Made by a program: the position numbers and the translations under genes
Source: Metallyticus violacea
Taxonomy: Eukaryota; Arthropoda; Insecta; Mantodea; Metallyticidae
Length of the DNA stretch: 64,000 bases
Assembly (NCBI GenBank): GCA_030762175.1
Contig: JAUJEO010000021.1
Location: 124,001 to 188,000, forward strand
Direction: 5' to 3'
Shown here: positions 36,841-49,772 of the stretch, piece after piece
How positions within the stretch are numbered: the stretch's first letter is position 1
How the letters are laid out: every line of letters starts with the position of its first letter
Notes under the pieces: generated by a model
Told to the model about the DNA's origin: nothing
Database searches by the model: none
What the model saw: only the letters and a program-made list of their open reading frames with translations

Positions 36841-39597
36841 TAACTGGTTCTCTTTCATTATACTAGTTTGATAGCCTCAGAAAAGCATAGGTATGCGCAA
36901 AGAATCTCGAAAAGAAAAAATTTTTTTTTCGAAGTTTGGAAACTTCGTTAGAATAACTTTTTTTCCGTTCTTATTTGAGATACGTGGTTCTCTTTCATTA
37001 TACTAGTTTGATAGCCTCAGACAAGCATATTATGCGCAAAGAATCTCGAAAAGAAAAAAATTTTTTTTCGAAGTTTGGAAACTTCCTTAGAATAACTTTT
37101 ATTCCATTCTTATTTGAGATAACTTGTTCTCTTTTATTATACTTGTTTGATAGCCTTAGACAAGCATATTATGCGCAAAGAAAAAAATTTTTTTTTGAAG
37201 TTTGGAAACTTCGTTAGAATCACTTTTTTTCCGTTCTTATTTCAGATAACTTGTTCTCTTTCATTATACTAGTTTGATAACCTTAGACAAGCATATTATG
37301 CGCAAAGAATCTCGAAAAGAAAAAAATTTTTTTTCGAAGTTTGGAAACTTCGTTAGAATCACTTTTTTTCCGTTCTTATTTGAGATAACTTGTTCTCTTT
37401 CATTATACTAGTTTGATAGCCTTAGACAAGCATATTATGCGCAAAGAATCTCGAAAACAAAAAAATTTTTTTTCGAAGTTTGGAAACTTCGTTAGAATCA
37501 TTGTTTTTCCGTTCTTATTTAAGATTACTGGTTCTCTTTCATTATACTAGTTTGATAGCCTCAGACAAGCATATTATGCGCAAAGAATCTCGAAAAGAAA
37601 AAAATTTTATTTCGAAGTTTGGAAACTTCGTTAGAATCACTTTTTTTCCGTTCTTATTAGAGATAACTGGTTCTCTTTCATTATACTAGTTTGATAGCAT
37701 CAGAAAAGCATAGGTATGCGCAAAGAATCTCGAAAAGAAAAAAATTTTTTTTCGAAGTTTGGAAACTTCGTTAGAATCACTTTTTTTCCGTTCTTATTTG
37801 AGATACGTGGTTCTCTTTCATTATACTAGTTTGATAGCCTCAGACAAGCATATTATGCGCAAAGAATCTCGAAAAGAAAAAAATTTTTTTTCGAAGTTTG
37901 GAAACTTCCTTAGAATAACTTTTATTCCATTCTTATTTGAGATAACTTGTTCTCTTTTATTATACTTGTTTGATAGCCTTAGAAAAGCATATTATGCGCA
38001 AAGAAAAAAATTTTTTTTTGAAGTTTGGAAACTTCGTTAGAATCACTTTTTTTCCGTTCTTATTTCAGATAACTTGTTCTGTCTCATTATACTAGTTTGA
38101 TAGCCTTAGACAAGCATATTATGCGCAAAGAATCTCGAAAAGAAAAAAATTTTTTTTCGAAGTTTGGAAACTTCCTTAGAATCACTTTTTTTCCATTCTT
38201 ATTTGAGATAACTTGTTCTCTTTCATTACTCTTGTTTGATAGCCTTAGACAAGCATATTATGCGCAAAGAATCTCGAAAAGAAAAAAATTTTTTTTCGAA
38301 GTTTGGAAACTTCGTTAGAATCACTTTTTTTCCGTTCTTATTTAAGATTACTGGTTGTCTTTCATTATACTAGTTTGATAGCTTCAGACAAGCATATTAT
38401 GCGCAAAGAATCTCGAAAAGAAAAAAATTTTTTTTCGAAGTTTGGAAACTTCGTTAGAATCACTTTTTTTCCGTTCTTATTTTAGTTAATTTGTTCTCTT
38501 TCATTATACTAGTTTGATAGCCTTAGACAAGCATATTATGCGCAAAGAATCTCGAAAAGAAAAAAATTTTTTTTCGAAGTTTGGAAACTTCGTTAGAATC
38601 ACTTTTTTTCCGTTCTTATTTGAGATAACTGGTTCTCTTTCATTATACTTGTTTGATAGCCTTAGACAAGCACATTATGCGCAAAGAATCTCGAAAAAAA
38701 AAAATTTTTTTTCGAAGTTTGGAAACTTCGTTAGAATCACTTTTTTTCCGTTCTTATTTGAGATAACTGGTTCTCTTTCATTATACTAGTTTGATACCCT
38801 GAGACAAGCATATTATGCGCAAAGAATCTCGAAAAGAAAAAAATTTTTTTTCGAAGTTTGGAAACTTCGTTAGAATCACTTTTTTTCCGTTCTTATTTGA
38901 GATAACTGGTTCTCTTTCATTATACTAGTTTGATAGCCTCAGACAAGCATATTATGCGCAAAGAATCTCGAAAAGAAAAAAATTTTTTTTCGAAGTTTGG
39001 AAACTTCCTTAGAATCACTTTTTTTCCATTCTTATTTGAGATAACTTGTTCTCTTTCATTATACTAGTTTGATAGCCTTAGACAAGCATATTATGCGCAA
39101 AGAATCTCGAAAAGAAAAAAATTTTTTTTCGAAGTTTGGAAACTTCGTTAGAATCACTTTTTTTCCGTTCTTATTTAAGATTACTGGTTCTCTTTCATTA
39201 TACCAATTTGATAGCCTCAGACAAGCATATTATGCGCAAAGAATCTCGAAAAAAAAAAAAATTTTTTTCGAAGTTTGGAAACTTCGTTAGAATCACTTTT
39301 TTTCCGTTCTTATTTGAGATAACTTGTTCTCTTTCATTATACTAGTTTGATAGCCTTAGACAAGCATATTATGCGCAAAGAATCTCGAAAACAAAAAATT
39401 TTTTTTTCGAAGTTTGGAAACTTCGTTAGAATCACTTTTTTTCCGTTCCTATTTCAGATTACTGGTTCTCTTTCATTATACTAGTTTGATAGCCTCAGAC
39501 AAGCATATTATGCGCAAAGAATCTCGAAAAGAAAAAAATTTTATTTCGAAGTTTGGAAACTTCGTTAGAATCACTTTTTTTCCGTTCTTATTAAACA
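36841..39597 (+). repeat. 2.76-kb higher-order unit, copy 3
   Basis: Matching markers lie 2,757 bp from those of copy 2 (for example cattactcttg at 35,468 and 38,225). Before the match starts in earnest (about 37,400) there is a block A core: aggtatgcgc, gaataactttttttcc, gatacgtgg, short monomer and gataacc. A private taccaatttg replaces tactagtttg near 39,202. Confidence 0.76.
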
Positions 39598-42500
39598 TAA
39601 CTGGTTCTCTTTCATTATACTAGTTTGATAGCCTCAGAAAAGCATAGGTATGCGCAAAGAATCTCGAAAAGAAAAAATTTTTTTTTCGAAGTTTGGAAAC
39701 TTCGTTAGAATAACTTTTTTTCCGTTCTTATTTGAGATACGTGGTTCTCTTTCATTATACTAGTTTGATAGCCTCAGACAAGCATATTATGCGCAAAGAA
39801 TCTCGAAAAGAAAAAAATTTTTTTTCGAAGTTTGGAAACTTCGTTAGAATCACTTTTTTTCCGTTCTTATTTAAGATTACTGGTTCTCTTTCATTATACT
39901 AGTTTGATAGCCTCAGACAAGCATATTATGCGCAAAGAATCTCGAAAAGAAAAAAAATTTTTTTCGAAGTTTGGAAACTTCGTTAGAATCACTTTTTTTC
40001 TGTTCTTATTTAAGATTACTGGTTCTCTTTCATTATACTAGTTTGATAGCCTTAGACAAGCATATTATGGGCAAAGAATCTCGAAAACAAAAAAAATTTT
40101 TTTCGAAGTTTGGAAACTTCGTTAGAATCACTTTTTTTCCGTTCTTATTTAAGATTACTGGTTCTCTTTCATTATACTAGTTTGATAGCCTCAGACAAGC
40201 ATATTATGCGCAAAGAATCTCGAAAAGAAAAAAATTTTATTTCGAAGTTTGGAAACTTCGTTAGAATCACTTTTTTTCCGTTCTTATTAGAGATAACTGG
40301 TTCTCTTTCATTATACTAGTTTGATAGCCTCAGAAAAGCATAGGTATGCGCAAAGAATCTCGAAAAGAAAAAAATTTTTTTTCGAAGTTTGGAAACTTCA
40401 TTAGAATCACTTTTTTTCCGTTCTTATTTGAGATACGTGGTTCTCTTTCATTATACTAGTTTGATAGCCTCAGACAAGCATATTATGCGCAAAGAATCTC
40501 GAAAAGAAAAAAATTTTTTTTCGAAGTTTGGAAACTTCCTTAGAATAACTTTTATTCCATTCTTATTTGAGATAACTTGTTCTCTTTTATTATACTTGTT
40601 TGATAGCCTTAGAAAAGCATATTATGCGCAAAGAAAAAAATTTTTTTTTGAAGTTTGGAAACTTCGTTAGAATCACTTTTTTTCCGTTCTTATTTCAGAT
40701 AACTTGTTCTCTCTCATTATACTAGTTTGATAGCCTTAGACAAGCATATTATGCGCAAAGAATCTCGAAAAGAAAAAAATTTTTTTTCGAAGTTTGGAAA
40801 CTTCCATAGAATCACTTTTTTTCCATTCTTATTTGAGATAACTTGTTCTCTTTCATTACTCTTGTTTGATAGCCTTAGACAAGCATATTATGCGCAAAGA
40901 ATCTCGAAAAGAAAAAAATTTTTTTTCGAAGTTTGGAAACTTCGTTAGAATCACTTTTTTTCCGTTCTTATTTAAGATTACTGGTTGTCTTTCATTATAC
41001 TAGTTTGATAGCTTCAGACAAGCATATTATGCGCAAAGAATCTCGAAAAGAAAAAAATTTTTTTTCGAAGTTTGGAAACTTCGTTAGAATCACTTTTTTT
41101 CCGTTCTTATTTTAGATAATTTGTTCTCTTTCATTATACTAGTTTGATAGCCTTAGACAAGCATATTATGCGCAAAGAATCTCGAAAAGAAAAAAATTTT
41201 TTTTCGAAGTTTGGAAACTTCGTTAGAATCACTTTTTTTCCGTTCTTATTTGAGATAACTGGTTCTCTTTCATTATACTTGTTTGATAGCCTTAGACAAG
41301 CACATTATGCGCAAAGAATCTCGAAAAAAAAAAAATTTTTTTTCGAAGTTTGGAAACTTCGTTAGAATCACTTTTTTTCCGTTCTTATTTGAGATAACTG
41401 GTTCTCTTTCATTATACTAGTTTGATACCCTGAGACAAGCATATTATGCGCAAAGAATCTCGAAAAGAAAAAAATTTTTTTTCGAAGTTTGGAAACTTCG
41501 TTAGAATCACTTTTTTTCCGTTCTTATTTGAGATAACTGGTTCTCTTTCATTATACTAGTTTGATAGCCTCAGACAAGCATATTATGCGCAAAGAATCTC
41601 GAAAAGAAAAAAATTTTTTTTCGAAGTTTGGAAACTTCCTTAGAATCACTTTTTTTCCATTCTTATTTGAGATAACTTGTTCTCTTTCATTATACTAGTT
41701 TGATAGCCTTAGACAAGCATATTATGCGCAAAGAATCTCGAAAAGAAAAAAATTTTTTTTCGAAGTTTGGAAACTTCGTTAGAATCACTTTTTTTCCGTT
41801 CTTATTTAAGATTACTGGTTCTCTTTCATTATACTAGTTTGATAGCCTCAGACAAGCATATTATGCGCAAAGAATCTCGAAAAAAAAAAAAAATTTTTTC
41901 GAAGTTTGGAAACTTCGTTAGAATCACTTTTTTTCCGTTCTTATTTGAGATAACTTGTTCTCTTTCATTATACTAGTTTGATAGCCTTAGACAAGCATAT
42001 TATGCGCAAAGAATCTCGAAAACAAAAAAATTTTTTTTCGAAGTTTGGAAACTTCGTTAGAATCACTTTTTTTCCGTTCCTATTTCAGATTACTGGTTCT
42101 CTTTCATTATACTAGTTTGATAGCCTCAGACAAGCATATTATGCGCAAAGAATCTCGAAAAGAAAAAAATTTTATTTCGAAGTTTGGAAACTTCGTTAGA
42201 ATCACTTTTTATCCGTTCTTATTAAACATAACTGGTTCTCTTTCATTATACTAGTTTGATAGCCTCAGAAAAGCATAGGTATGCGCAAAGAATCTCGAAA
42301 AGAAAAAATTTTTTTTTCGAAGTTTGGAAACTTCGTTAGAATAACTTTTTTTCCGTTCTTATTTGAGATACGTGGTTCTCTTTCATTATACTAGTTTGAT
42401 AGCCTCAGACAAGCATATTATGCGCAAAGAATCTCGAAAAGAAAAAAATTTTTTTTCGAAGTTTGGAAACTTCCTTAGAATAACTTTTATTCCATTCTTA

Positions 42501-42640
42501 TTTGAGATAACTTGTTCTCTTTTATTATACTTGTTTGATAGCCTTAGACAAGCATATTATGCGCAAAGAAAAAAAATTTTTTTTGAAGTTTGGAAACTTC
42601 GTTAGAATCACTTTTTTTCCGTTCTTATTTCAGATAACTT
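39598..42640 (+). repeat. 2.63-kb higher-order unit, copy 4
   Basis: Markers lie 2,630-2,631 bp from those of copy 3. This copy has lost the attaaacgc monomer: a tctgttc monomer is followed directly by one reading tatgggcaaag with aaaacaaaaaaa (near 40,067). It also has ttccatag (near 40,803) and ttttagataatttg instead of ttttagttaatttg (near 41,110). The successive offsets 2,895, 2,757 and 2,630 differ by one monomer each (138 and 127 bp). Confidence 0.76.
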
Positions 42641-45300
42641 GTTCTCTTTCATTATACTAGTTTGATAACCTTAGACAAGCATATTATGCGCAAAGAATCT
42701 CGAAAAGAAAAAAATTTTTTTTCGAAGTTTGGAAACTTCGTTAGAATCACTTTTTTTCCGTTCTTATTTAAGATTACTGGTTCTCTTTCATTATACTAGT
42801 TTGATAGCCTCAGACAAGCATATTATGCGCAAAGAATCTCGAAAAGAAAAAAATTTTTTTTCGAAGTTTGGAAACTTCGTTAGAATCACTTTTTTTCTGT
42901 TCTTATTTAAGATTACTGGTTCTCTTTCATTATACTAGTTTGATAGCCTCAGACAAGCATATTATGCGCAAAGAATCTCGAAAAGAAAAAAATTTTTTTT
43001 CGAAGTTTGGAAACTTCGTTAGAATCACTTTTTTTCCGTTCTTATTTGAGATAACTTGTTCTCTTTCATTATACTAGTTTGATAGCCTTAGACAAGCATA
43101 TTATGCGCAAAGAATCTCGAAAACAAAAAAATTTTTTTTCGAAGTTTGGAAACTTCGTTAGAATCACTTTTTTTCCGTTCTTATTTAAGATTACTGGTTC
43201 TCTTTCATTATACTAGTTTGATAGCCTCAGACAAGCATATTATGCGCAAAGAATCTCGAAAAGAAAAAAATTTTATTTCGAAGTTTGGAAACTTCGTTAG
43301 AATCACTTTTTTTCCGTTCTTATTAGAGATAACTGGTTCTCTTTCATTATACTAGTTTGATAGCCTCAGAAAAGCATAGGTATGCGCAAAGAATCTCGAA
43401 AAGAAAAAAATTTTTAATTCGAAGTTTGGAAACTTCGTTAGAATCACTTTTTTTCCGTTCTTATTTGAGATACGTGGTTCTCTTTCATTATACTAGTTTG
43501 ATAGCCTCAGACAAGCATATTATGCGCAAAGAATCTCGAAAAGAAAAAAATTTTTTTTCGAAGTTTGGAAACTTCCTTAGAATAACTTTTATTCCATTCT
43601 TATTTGAGATAACTTGTTCTCTTTTATTATACTTGTTTGATAGCCTTAGAAAAGCATATTATGCGCAAAGAAAAAAATTTTTTTTTGAAGTTTGGAAACT
43701 TCGTTAGAATCACTTTTTTTCCGTTCTTATTTCAGATAACTTGTTCTCTTTCATTATACTAGTTAGATAGCCTTAGACAAGCATATTATGCGCAAAGAAT
43801 CTCGAAAAGAAAAAAATTTTTTTTTGAAGTTTGGAAACTTCGTTAGAATCACTTTTTTTCCGTTCTTATTTCAGATAACTTGTTCTCTTTCATTATACTA
43901 GTTTGATAGCCTTAGACAAGCATATTATGCGCAATGAATCTCGAAAAGAAAAAAATTTTTTTTCGAAGTTTGGAAACTTCGTTAGAATCACTTTTTTTTC
44001 CGTTCTTATTTGAGATAACTGGTTCTCTTTCATTATACTAGTTTGATAGCCTCAGACAAGCATATTATGCGCAAAGAATCTCGAAAAGAAAAAAATTTTT
44101 TTTCGAAGTTTGGAAACTTCCTTAGAATCACTTTTTTTCCATTCTTATTTGAGATAACTTGTTCTCTTTCATTATACTTGTTTGATAGCCTTAGACAAGC
44201 ATATTATGCGCAAAGAATCTCGAAAAGAAAAAAAATTTTTTTCGAAGTTTGGAAACTTCGTTAGAATCACTTTTTTTCCGTTCTTATTTAAGATTACTGG
44301 TTCTCTTTCATTATACTAGTTTGATAGCCTCAGACAAGCATATTATGCGCAAAGAATCTCGAAAAGAAAAAAATTTTTTTTCGAAGTTTGGAAACTTCGT
44401 TAGAATCACTTTTTTTCTGTTCTTATTTAAGATTACTGGTTCTCTTTCATTATACTAGTTTGATAGCCTCAGACAAGCACATTAAACGCAAAGAATCTCG
44501 AAAAGAAAAAAATTTTTTTTCGAAGTTTGGAAACTTCGTTAGAATCACTTTTTTTCCGTTCTTATTTGAGATAACTTGTTCTCTTTCATTATACTAGTTT
44601 GATAGCCTTAGACAAGCATATTATGCGCAAAGAATCTCGAAAACAAAAAAATTTTTTTTCGAAGTTTGGAAACTTCGTTAGAATCACTTTTTTTCCGTTC
44701 TTATTTAAGATTACTGGTTCTCTTTCATTATACTAGTTTGATAGCCTCAGACAAGCATATTATGCGCAAAGAATCTCGAAAAGAAAAAAATTTTATTTCG
44801 AAGTTTGGAAACTTCCTTAGAATCACTTTTTTTCCGTTCTTATTAGAGATAACTGGTTCTCTTTCATTATACTAGTTTGATAGCCTCAGAAAAGCATAGG
44901 TATGCGCAAAGAATCTCGAAAAGAAAAAAATTTTTTTTCGAAGTTTGGAAACTTCGTTAGAATCACTTTTTTTCCGTTCTTATTTGAGATACGTGGTTCT
45001 CTTTCATTATACTAGTTTGATAGCCTCAGACAAGCATATTATGCGCAAAGAATCTCGAAAAGAAAAAAATTTTTTTTCGAAGTTTGGAAACTTCCTTAGA
45101 ATAACTTTTATTCCATTCTTATTTGAGATAACTTGTTCTCTTTTATTATACTTGTTTGATAGCCTTAGAAAAGCATATTATGCGCAAAGAAAAAAATTTT
45201 TTTTTGAAGTTTGGAAACTTCGTTAGAATCACTTTTTTTCCTTTCTTATTTCAGATAACTTGTTCTCTCTCATTATACTAGTTTGATAGCCTTAGACAAG
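42641..45300 (+). repeat. Duplicate of 29.8-32.4 kb
   Basis: Offsets from 29,892, 30,520, 31,205, 31,828 and 32,107 are all 12,837-12,838. It carries the same tttttaattcg tract (43,409), the T-insertion ttttttttccg ends, attaaacgc (here preceded by cacatt, near 44,480) and the short monomers. Private changes include tactagttagatag near 43,762 and cctttcttatttc near 45,241, the latter shared with the 12-mer units downstream. Confidence 0.78.
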
Positions 45301-48117
45301 CATATTATGCGCAAAGAATCTCGAAAAGAAAAAAATTTTTTTTCGAAGTTTGGAAACTTCGTTAGAATCACTTTTTTTCCGTTCTTATTTGAGATAACTG
45401 GTTCTCTTTCATTATACTAGTTTGATACCCTGAGACAAGCATATTATGCGCAAAGAATCTCGAAAAGAAAAAAATTTTTTTTCGAAGTTTGGAAACTTCG
45501 TTAGAATCACTTTTTTTCCGTTCTTATTTGAGATAACTGGTTCTCTTTCATTATACTAGTTTGATAGCCTCAGACAAGCATATTATGCGCAAAGAATCTC
45601 GAAAAGAAAAAAATTTTTTTTCGAAGTTTGGAAACTTCCTTAGAATCACTTTTTTTCCATTCTTATTTGAGATAACTTGTTCTCTTTCATTATACTAGTT
45701 TGATAGCCTTAGACAAGCATATTATGCGCAAAGAATCTCGAAAAGAAAAAAATTTTTTTTCGAAGTTTGGAAACTTCGTTAGAATCACTTTTTTTCCGTT
45801 CTTATTTGAGATTACTGGTTCTCTTTCATTATACTAGTTTGATAGCCTCAGACAAGCATATTATGCGCAAAGAATCTCGAAAAGAAAAAATTTTTTTTTC
45901 GAAGTTTGGAAACTTCGTTAGAATAACTTTTTTTCCGTTCTTATTTGAGATACGTGGTTCTCTTTCATTATACTAGTTTGATAGCCTCAGACAAGCATAT
46001 TATGCGCAAAGAATCTCGAAAAGAAAAAAATTTTTTTTCGAAGTTTGGAAACTTCCTTAGAATAACTTTTATTCCATTCTTATTTGAGATAACTTGTTCT
46101 CTTTTATTATACTTGTATGATAGCCTTAGACAAGCATATTATGCGCAAAGAAAAAAATTTTTTTTTGAAGTTTGGAAACTTCGTTAGAATCACTTTTTTT
46201 CCGTTCTTATTTCAGATAACTTGTTCTCTTTCATTATACTAGTTTGATAACCTTAGACAAGCATATTATGCGCAAAGAATCTCGAAAAGAAAAAAATTTT
46301 TTTTCGAAGTTTGGAAACTTCGTTAGAATCACTTTTTTTCCGTTCTTATTTGAGATAACTGGTTCTCTTTCATTATACTTGTTTGATAGCCTTAGACAAG
46401 CACATTATGCGCAAAGAATCTCGAAAAGAAAAAAATTTTTTTTCGAAGTTTGGAAACTTCGTTAGAATTACTTTTTTTCCGTTCTTATTTAAGATTACTG
46501 GTTCTCTTTCATTATACTAGTTTGATAGCCTCAGACAAGCATATTATGCGCAAAGAATCTCGAAAAGAAAAAAATTTTATTTCGAAGTTTGGAAACTTCG
46601 TTAGAATCACTTTTTTTCCGTTCTTCATTGAGATAACTGGTTCTCTTTCATTATACTAGTTTGATAGCCTCAGACAAGCATATTATGCGCAAAGATTCTC
46701 GAAAAGAAAAAAATTTTTTTTCGAAGTTTGGAAACTTCGTTAGAATCACTTTTTTTCCGTTCTTATTTTAGATAATTTGTTCTCTTTCATTATACTAGTT
46801 TGATAGCCTTAGACAAGCATATTATGCGCAAAGAATCTCGAAAAGAAAAAAATTTTTTTTCGAAGTTTGGAAACTTCGTTAGAATCACTTTTTTTCCGTT
46901 CTTATTTCAGATTACTGGTTCTCTTTCATTATACTAGTTTGATAGCCTCAGACAAGCATATTATGCGCAAAGAATCTCGAAAAGAAAAAAATTTTATTTC
47001 GAAGTTTGGAAACTTCTTTAGAATCACTTTTTTTCCGTTCTTATTAGACATAACTGGTTCTCTTTCATTATACTAGTTTGATAGCCTCAGAAAAGCATAG
47101 GTATGCGCAAAGAATCTCGAAAAAAAAAAATTTTTTTTCGAAGTTTGGAAACTTCGTTAGAATCACTTTTTTTCCGTTCTTATTTGAGATAACTGGTTCT
47201 CTTTCATTATACTAGTTTGATACCCTGAGACAAGCATATTATGCGCAAAGAATCTCGAAAAGAAAAAAATTTTTTTTCGAAGTTTGGAAACTTCGTTAGA
47301 ATCACTTTTTTTCCGTTCTTATTTGAGATAACTGGTTCTCTTTCATTATACTAGTTTGATAGCCTCAGACAAGCATATTATGCGCAAAGAATCTCGAAAA
47401 GAAAAAAATTTTTTTTCGAAGTTTGGAAACTTCCTTAGAATCACTTTTTTTCCCTTCTTATTTGAGATAACTTGTTCTCTTTCATTATACTAGTTTGATA
47501 GCCTTAGACAAGCATATTATGCGCAAAGAATCTCGAAAAGAAAAAAATTTTTTTTCGAAGTTTGGAAACTTCGTTAGAATCACTTTTTTTCCGTTCTTAT
47601 TTAAGATTACTGGTTCTCTTTCATTATACTAGTTTGATAGCCTCAGACAAGCATATTATGCGCAAAGAATCTCGAAAAAAAAAAAAATTTTTTTCGAAGT
47701 TTGGAAACTTCGTTAGAATCACTTTTTTTCCGTTCTTATTTAAGATTACTGGTTCTCTTTCATTATACTAGTTTGATAGCCTCAGACAAGCATATTATGC
47801 GCAAAGAATCTCGAAAAGAAAAAAATTTTTGTTCGAAGTTTGGAAACTTCGTTAGAATCACTTTTTTTCTGTTCTTATTTAAGATTACTGGTTCTCTTTC
47901 ATTATACTAGTTTGATAGCCTCAGACAAGCATATTAAACGCAAAGAATCTCGAAAAGAAAAAAATTTTTTTTCGAAGTTTGGAAACTTCGTTAGAATCAC
48001 TTTTTTTCCGTTCTTATTTGAGATAACTTGTTCTCTTTCATTATACTAGTTTGATAGCCTTAGACAAGCATATTATGCGCAAAGAATCTCGAAAACAAAA
48101 AAATTTTTTTTCGAAGT
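45301..48117 (+). repeat. Mosaic segment before the 12-mer units
   Basis: This stretch begins with gataccctgag and ordinary monomers. A block A core follows (gatacgtgg near 45,952, tacttgtatgatag near 46,113, short monomer, gataacc near 46,255, cacatt), then tttatttcg with ttcttcattgag (46,623), ttttagataatttg, a cagattactgg monomer, attagacataactgg, aggtatgcgc and gataccctgag. The stretch 45,767-47,076 matches 51,429-52,738 (offset 5,662), which in turn matches 60,665-61,974 (offset 9,236). A g interrupts the T tract near 47,831. Confidence 0.75.
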
Positions 48118-49772
48118 TTGGAAACTTCGTTAGAATCACTTTTTTTCCGTTCTTATTTAAGATTACTGGTTCTCTTTCATTATACTAGTTTGATAGCCTC
48201 AGACAAGCATATTATGCGCAAAGAATCTCGAAAAGAAAAAAATTTTATTTCGAAGTTTGGAAACTTCGTTAGAATCACTTTTTTTCCGTTCTTATTAGAG
48301 ATAACTGGTTCTCTTTCATTATACTAGTTTGATAGCCTCAGAAAAGCATAGGTATGCGCAAAGAATCTCGAAAAGAAAAAAATTTTTTTTCGAAGTTTGG
48401 AAACTTCGTTAGAATCACTTTTTTTCCGTTCTTATTTGAGATACGTGGTTCTCTTTCATTATACTAGTTTGATAGCCTCAGACAAGCATATTATGCGCAA
48501 AGAATCTCGAAAAGAAAAAAATTTTTTTTCGAAGTTTGGAAACTTCCTTAGAATAACTTTTATTCCATTCTTATTTGAGATAACTTGTTCTCTTTTATTA
48601 TACTTGTTTGATAGCCTTAGAAAAGCATATTATGCGCAAAGAAAAAAATTTTTTTTTGAAGTTTGGAAACTTCGTTAGAATCACTTTTTTTCCGTTCTTA
48701 TTTCAGATAACTTGTTCTCTCTCATTATACTAGTTTGATAGCCTTAGACAAGCATATTATGCGCAAAGAATCTCGAAAAGAAAAAAATTTTTTTTCGAAG
48801 TTTGGAAACTTCCTTAGAATCACTTTTTTTCCATTCTTATTTGAGATAACTTGTTCTCTTTCATTACTCTTGTTTGATAGCCTTAGACAAGCATATTATG
48901 CGCAAAGAATCTCGAAAAGAAAAAAATTTTTTTTCGAAGTTTGGAAACTTCGTTAGAATCACTTTTTTTCCGTTCTTATTTAAGATTACTGGTTGTCTTT
49001 CATTATACTAGTTTGACAGCTTCAGACAAGCATATTATGCGCAAAGAATCTCGAAAAGAAAAAAATTTTTTTTCGAAGTTTGGAAACTTCGTTAGAATCA
49101 CTTTTTTTCCGTTCTTATTTTAGATAATTTGTTCTCTTTCATTATACTAGTTTGATAGCCTTAGACAAGCATATTATGCGCAAAGAATCTCGAAAAGAAA
49201 AAAATTTTTTTTCGAAGTTTGGAAACTTCGTTAGAATCACTTTTTTTCCGTTCTTATTTGAGATAACTGGTTCTCTTTCATTATACTTGTTTGATAGCCT
49301 TAGACAAGCACATTATGCGCAAAGAATCTCGAAAAAAAAAAATTTTTTTTCGAAGTTTGGAAACTTCGTTAGAATCACTTTTTTTCCGTTCTTATTTGAG
49401 ATAACTGGTTCTCTTTCATTATACTAGTTTGATACCCAGAGACAAGCATATTATGCGCAAAGAATCTCGAAAAGAAAAAAATTTTTTTTCGAAGTTTGGA
49501 AACTTCGTTAGAATCACTTTTTTTCCGTTCTTATTTGAGATAACTGGTTCTCTTTCATTATACTAGTTTGATAGCCTCAGACAAGCATATTATGCGCAAA
49601 GAATCTCGAAAAGAAAAAAATTTTTTTTCGAAGTTTGGAAACTTCCTTAGAATCACTTTTTTTCCATTCTTATTTGAGATAACTTGTTCTCTTTCATTAT
49701 ACTAGTTTGATAGCCTTAGACAAGCATATTATGCGCAAAGAATCTCGAAAACAAAAAAATTTTTTTTCGAAG
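48118..49772 (+). repeat. 1,655-bp unit related to the main 12-mer, copy 1
   Basis: Features here recur exactly 1,655 bp downstream (48,397 to 50,052, 48,735 to 50,390, 48,941 to 50,596, 49,152 to 50,807). The unit contains tttatttcg, aggtatgcgc, gatacgtgg, gaataacttttattcc, short monomer, ctctctcatt, cattactcttg, ggttgtc, ttttagataatttg, cacatt with a G-less A tract, and a gatacccagag monomer near 49,431. Its central six monomers are the same as those of the 52.4-60.4 kb array, while its flanking monomers differ. Confidence 0.82.
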
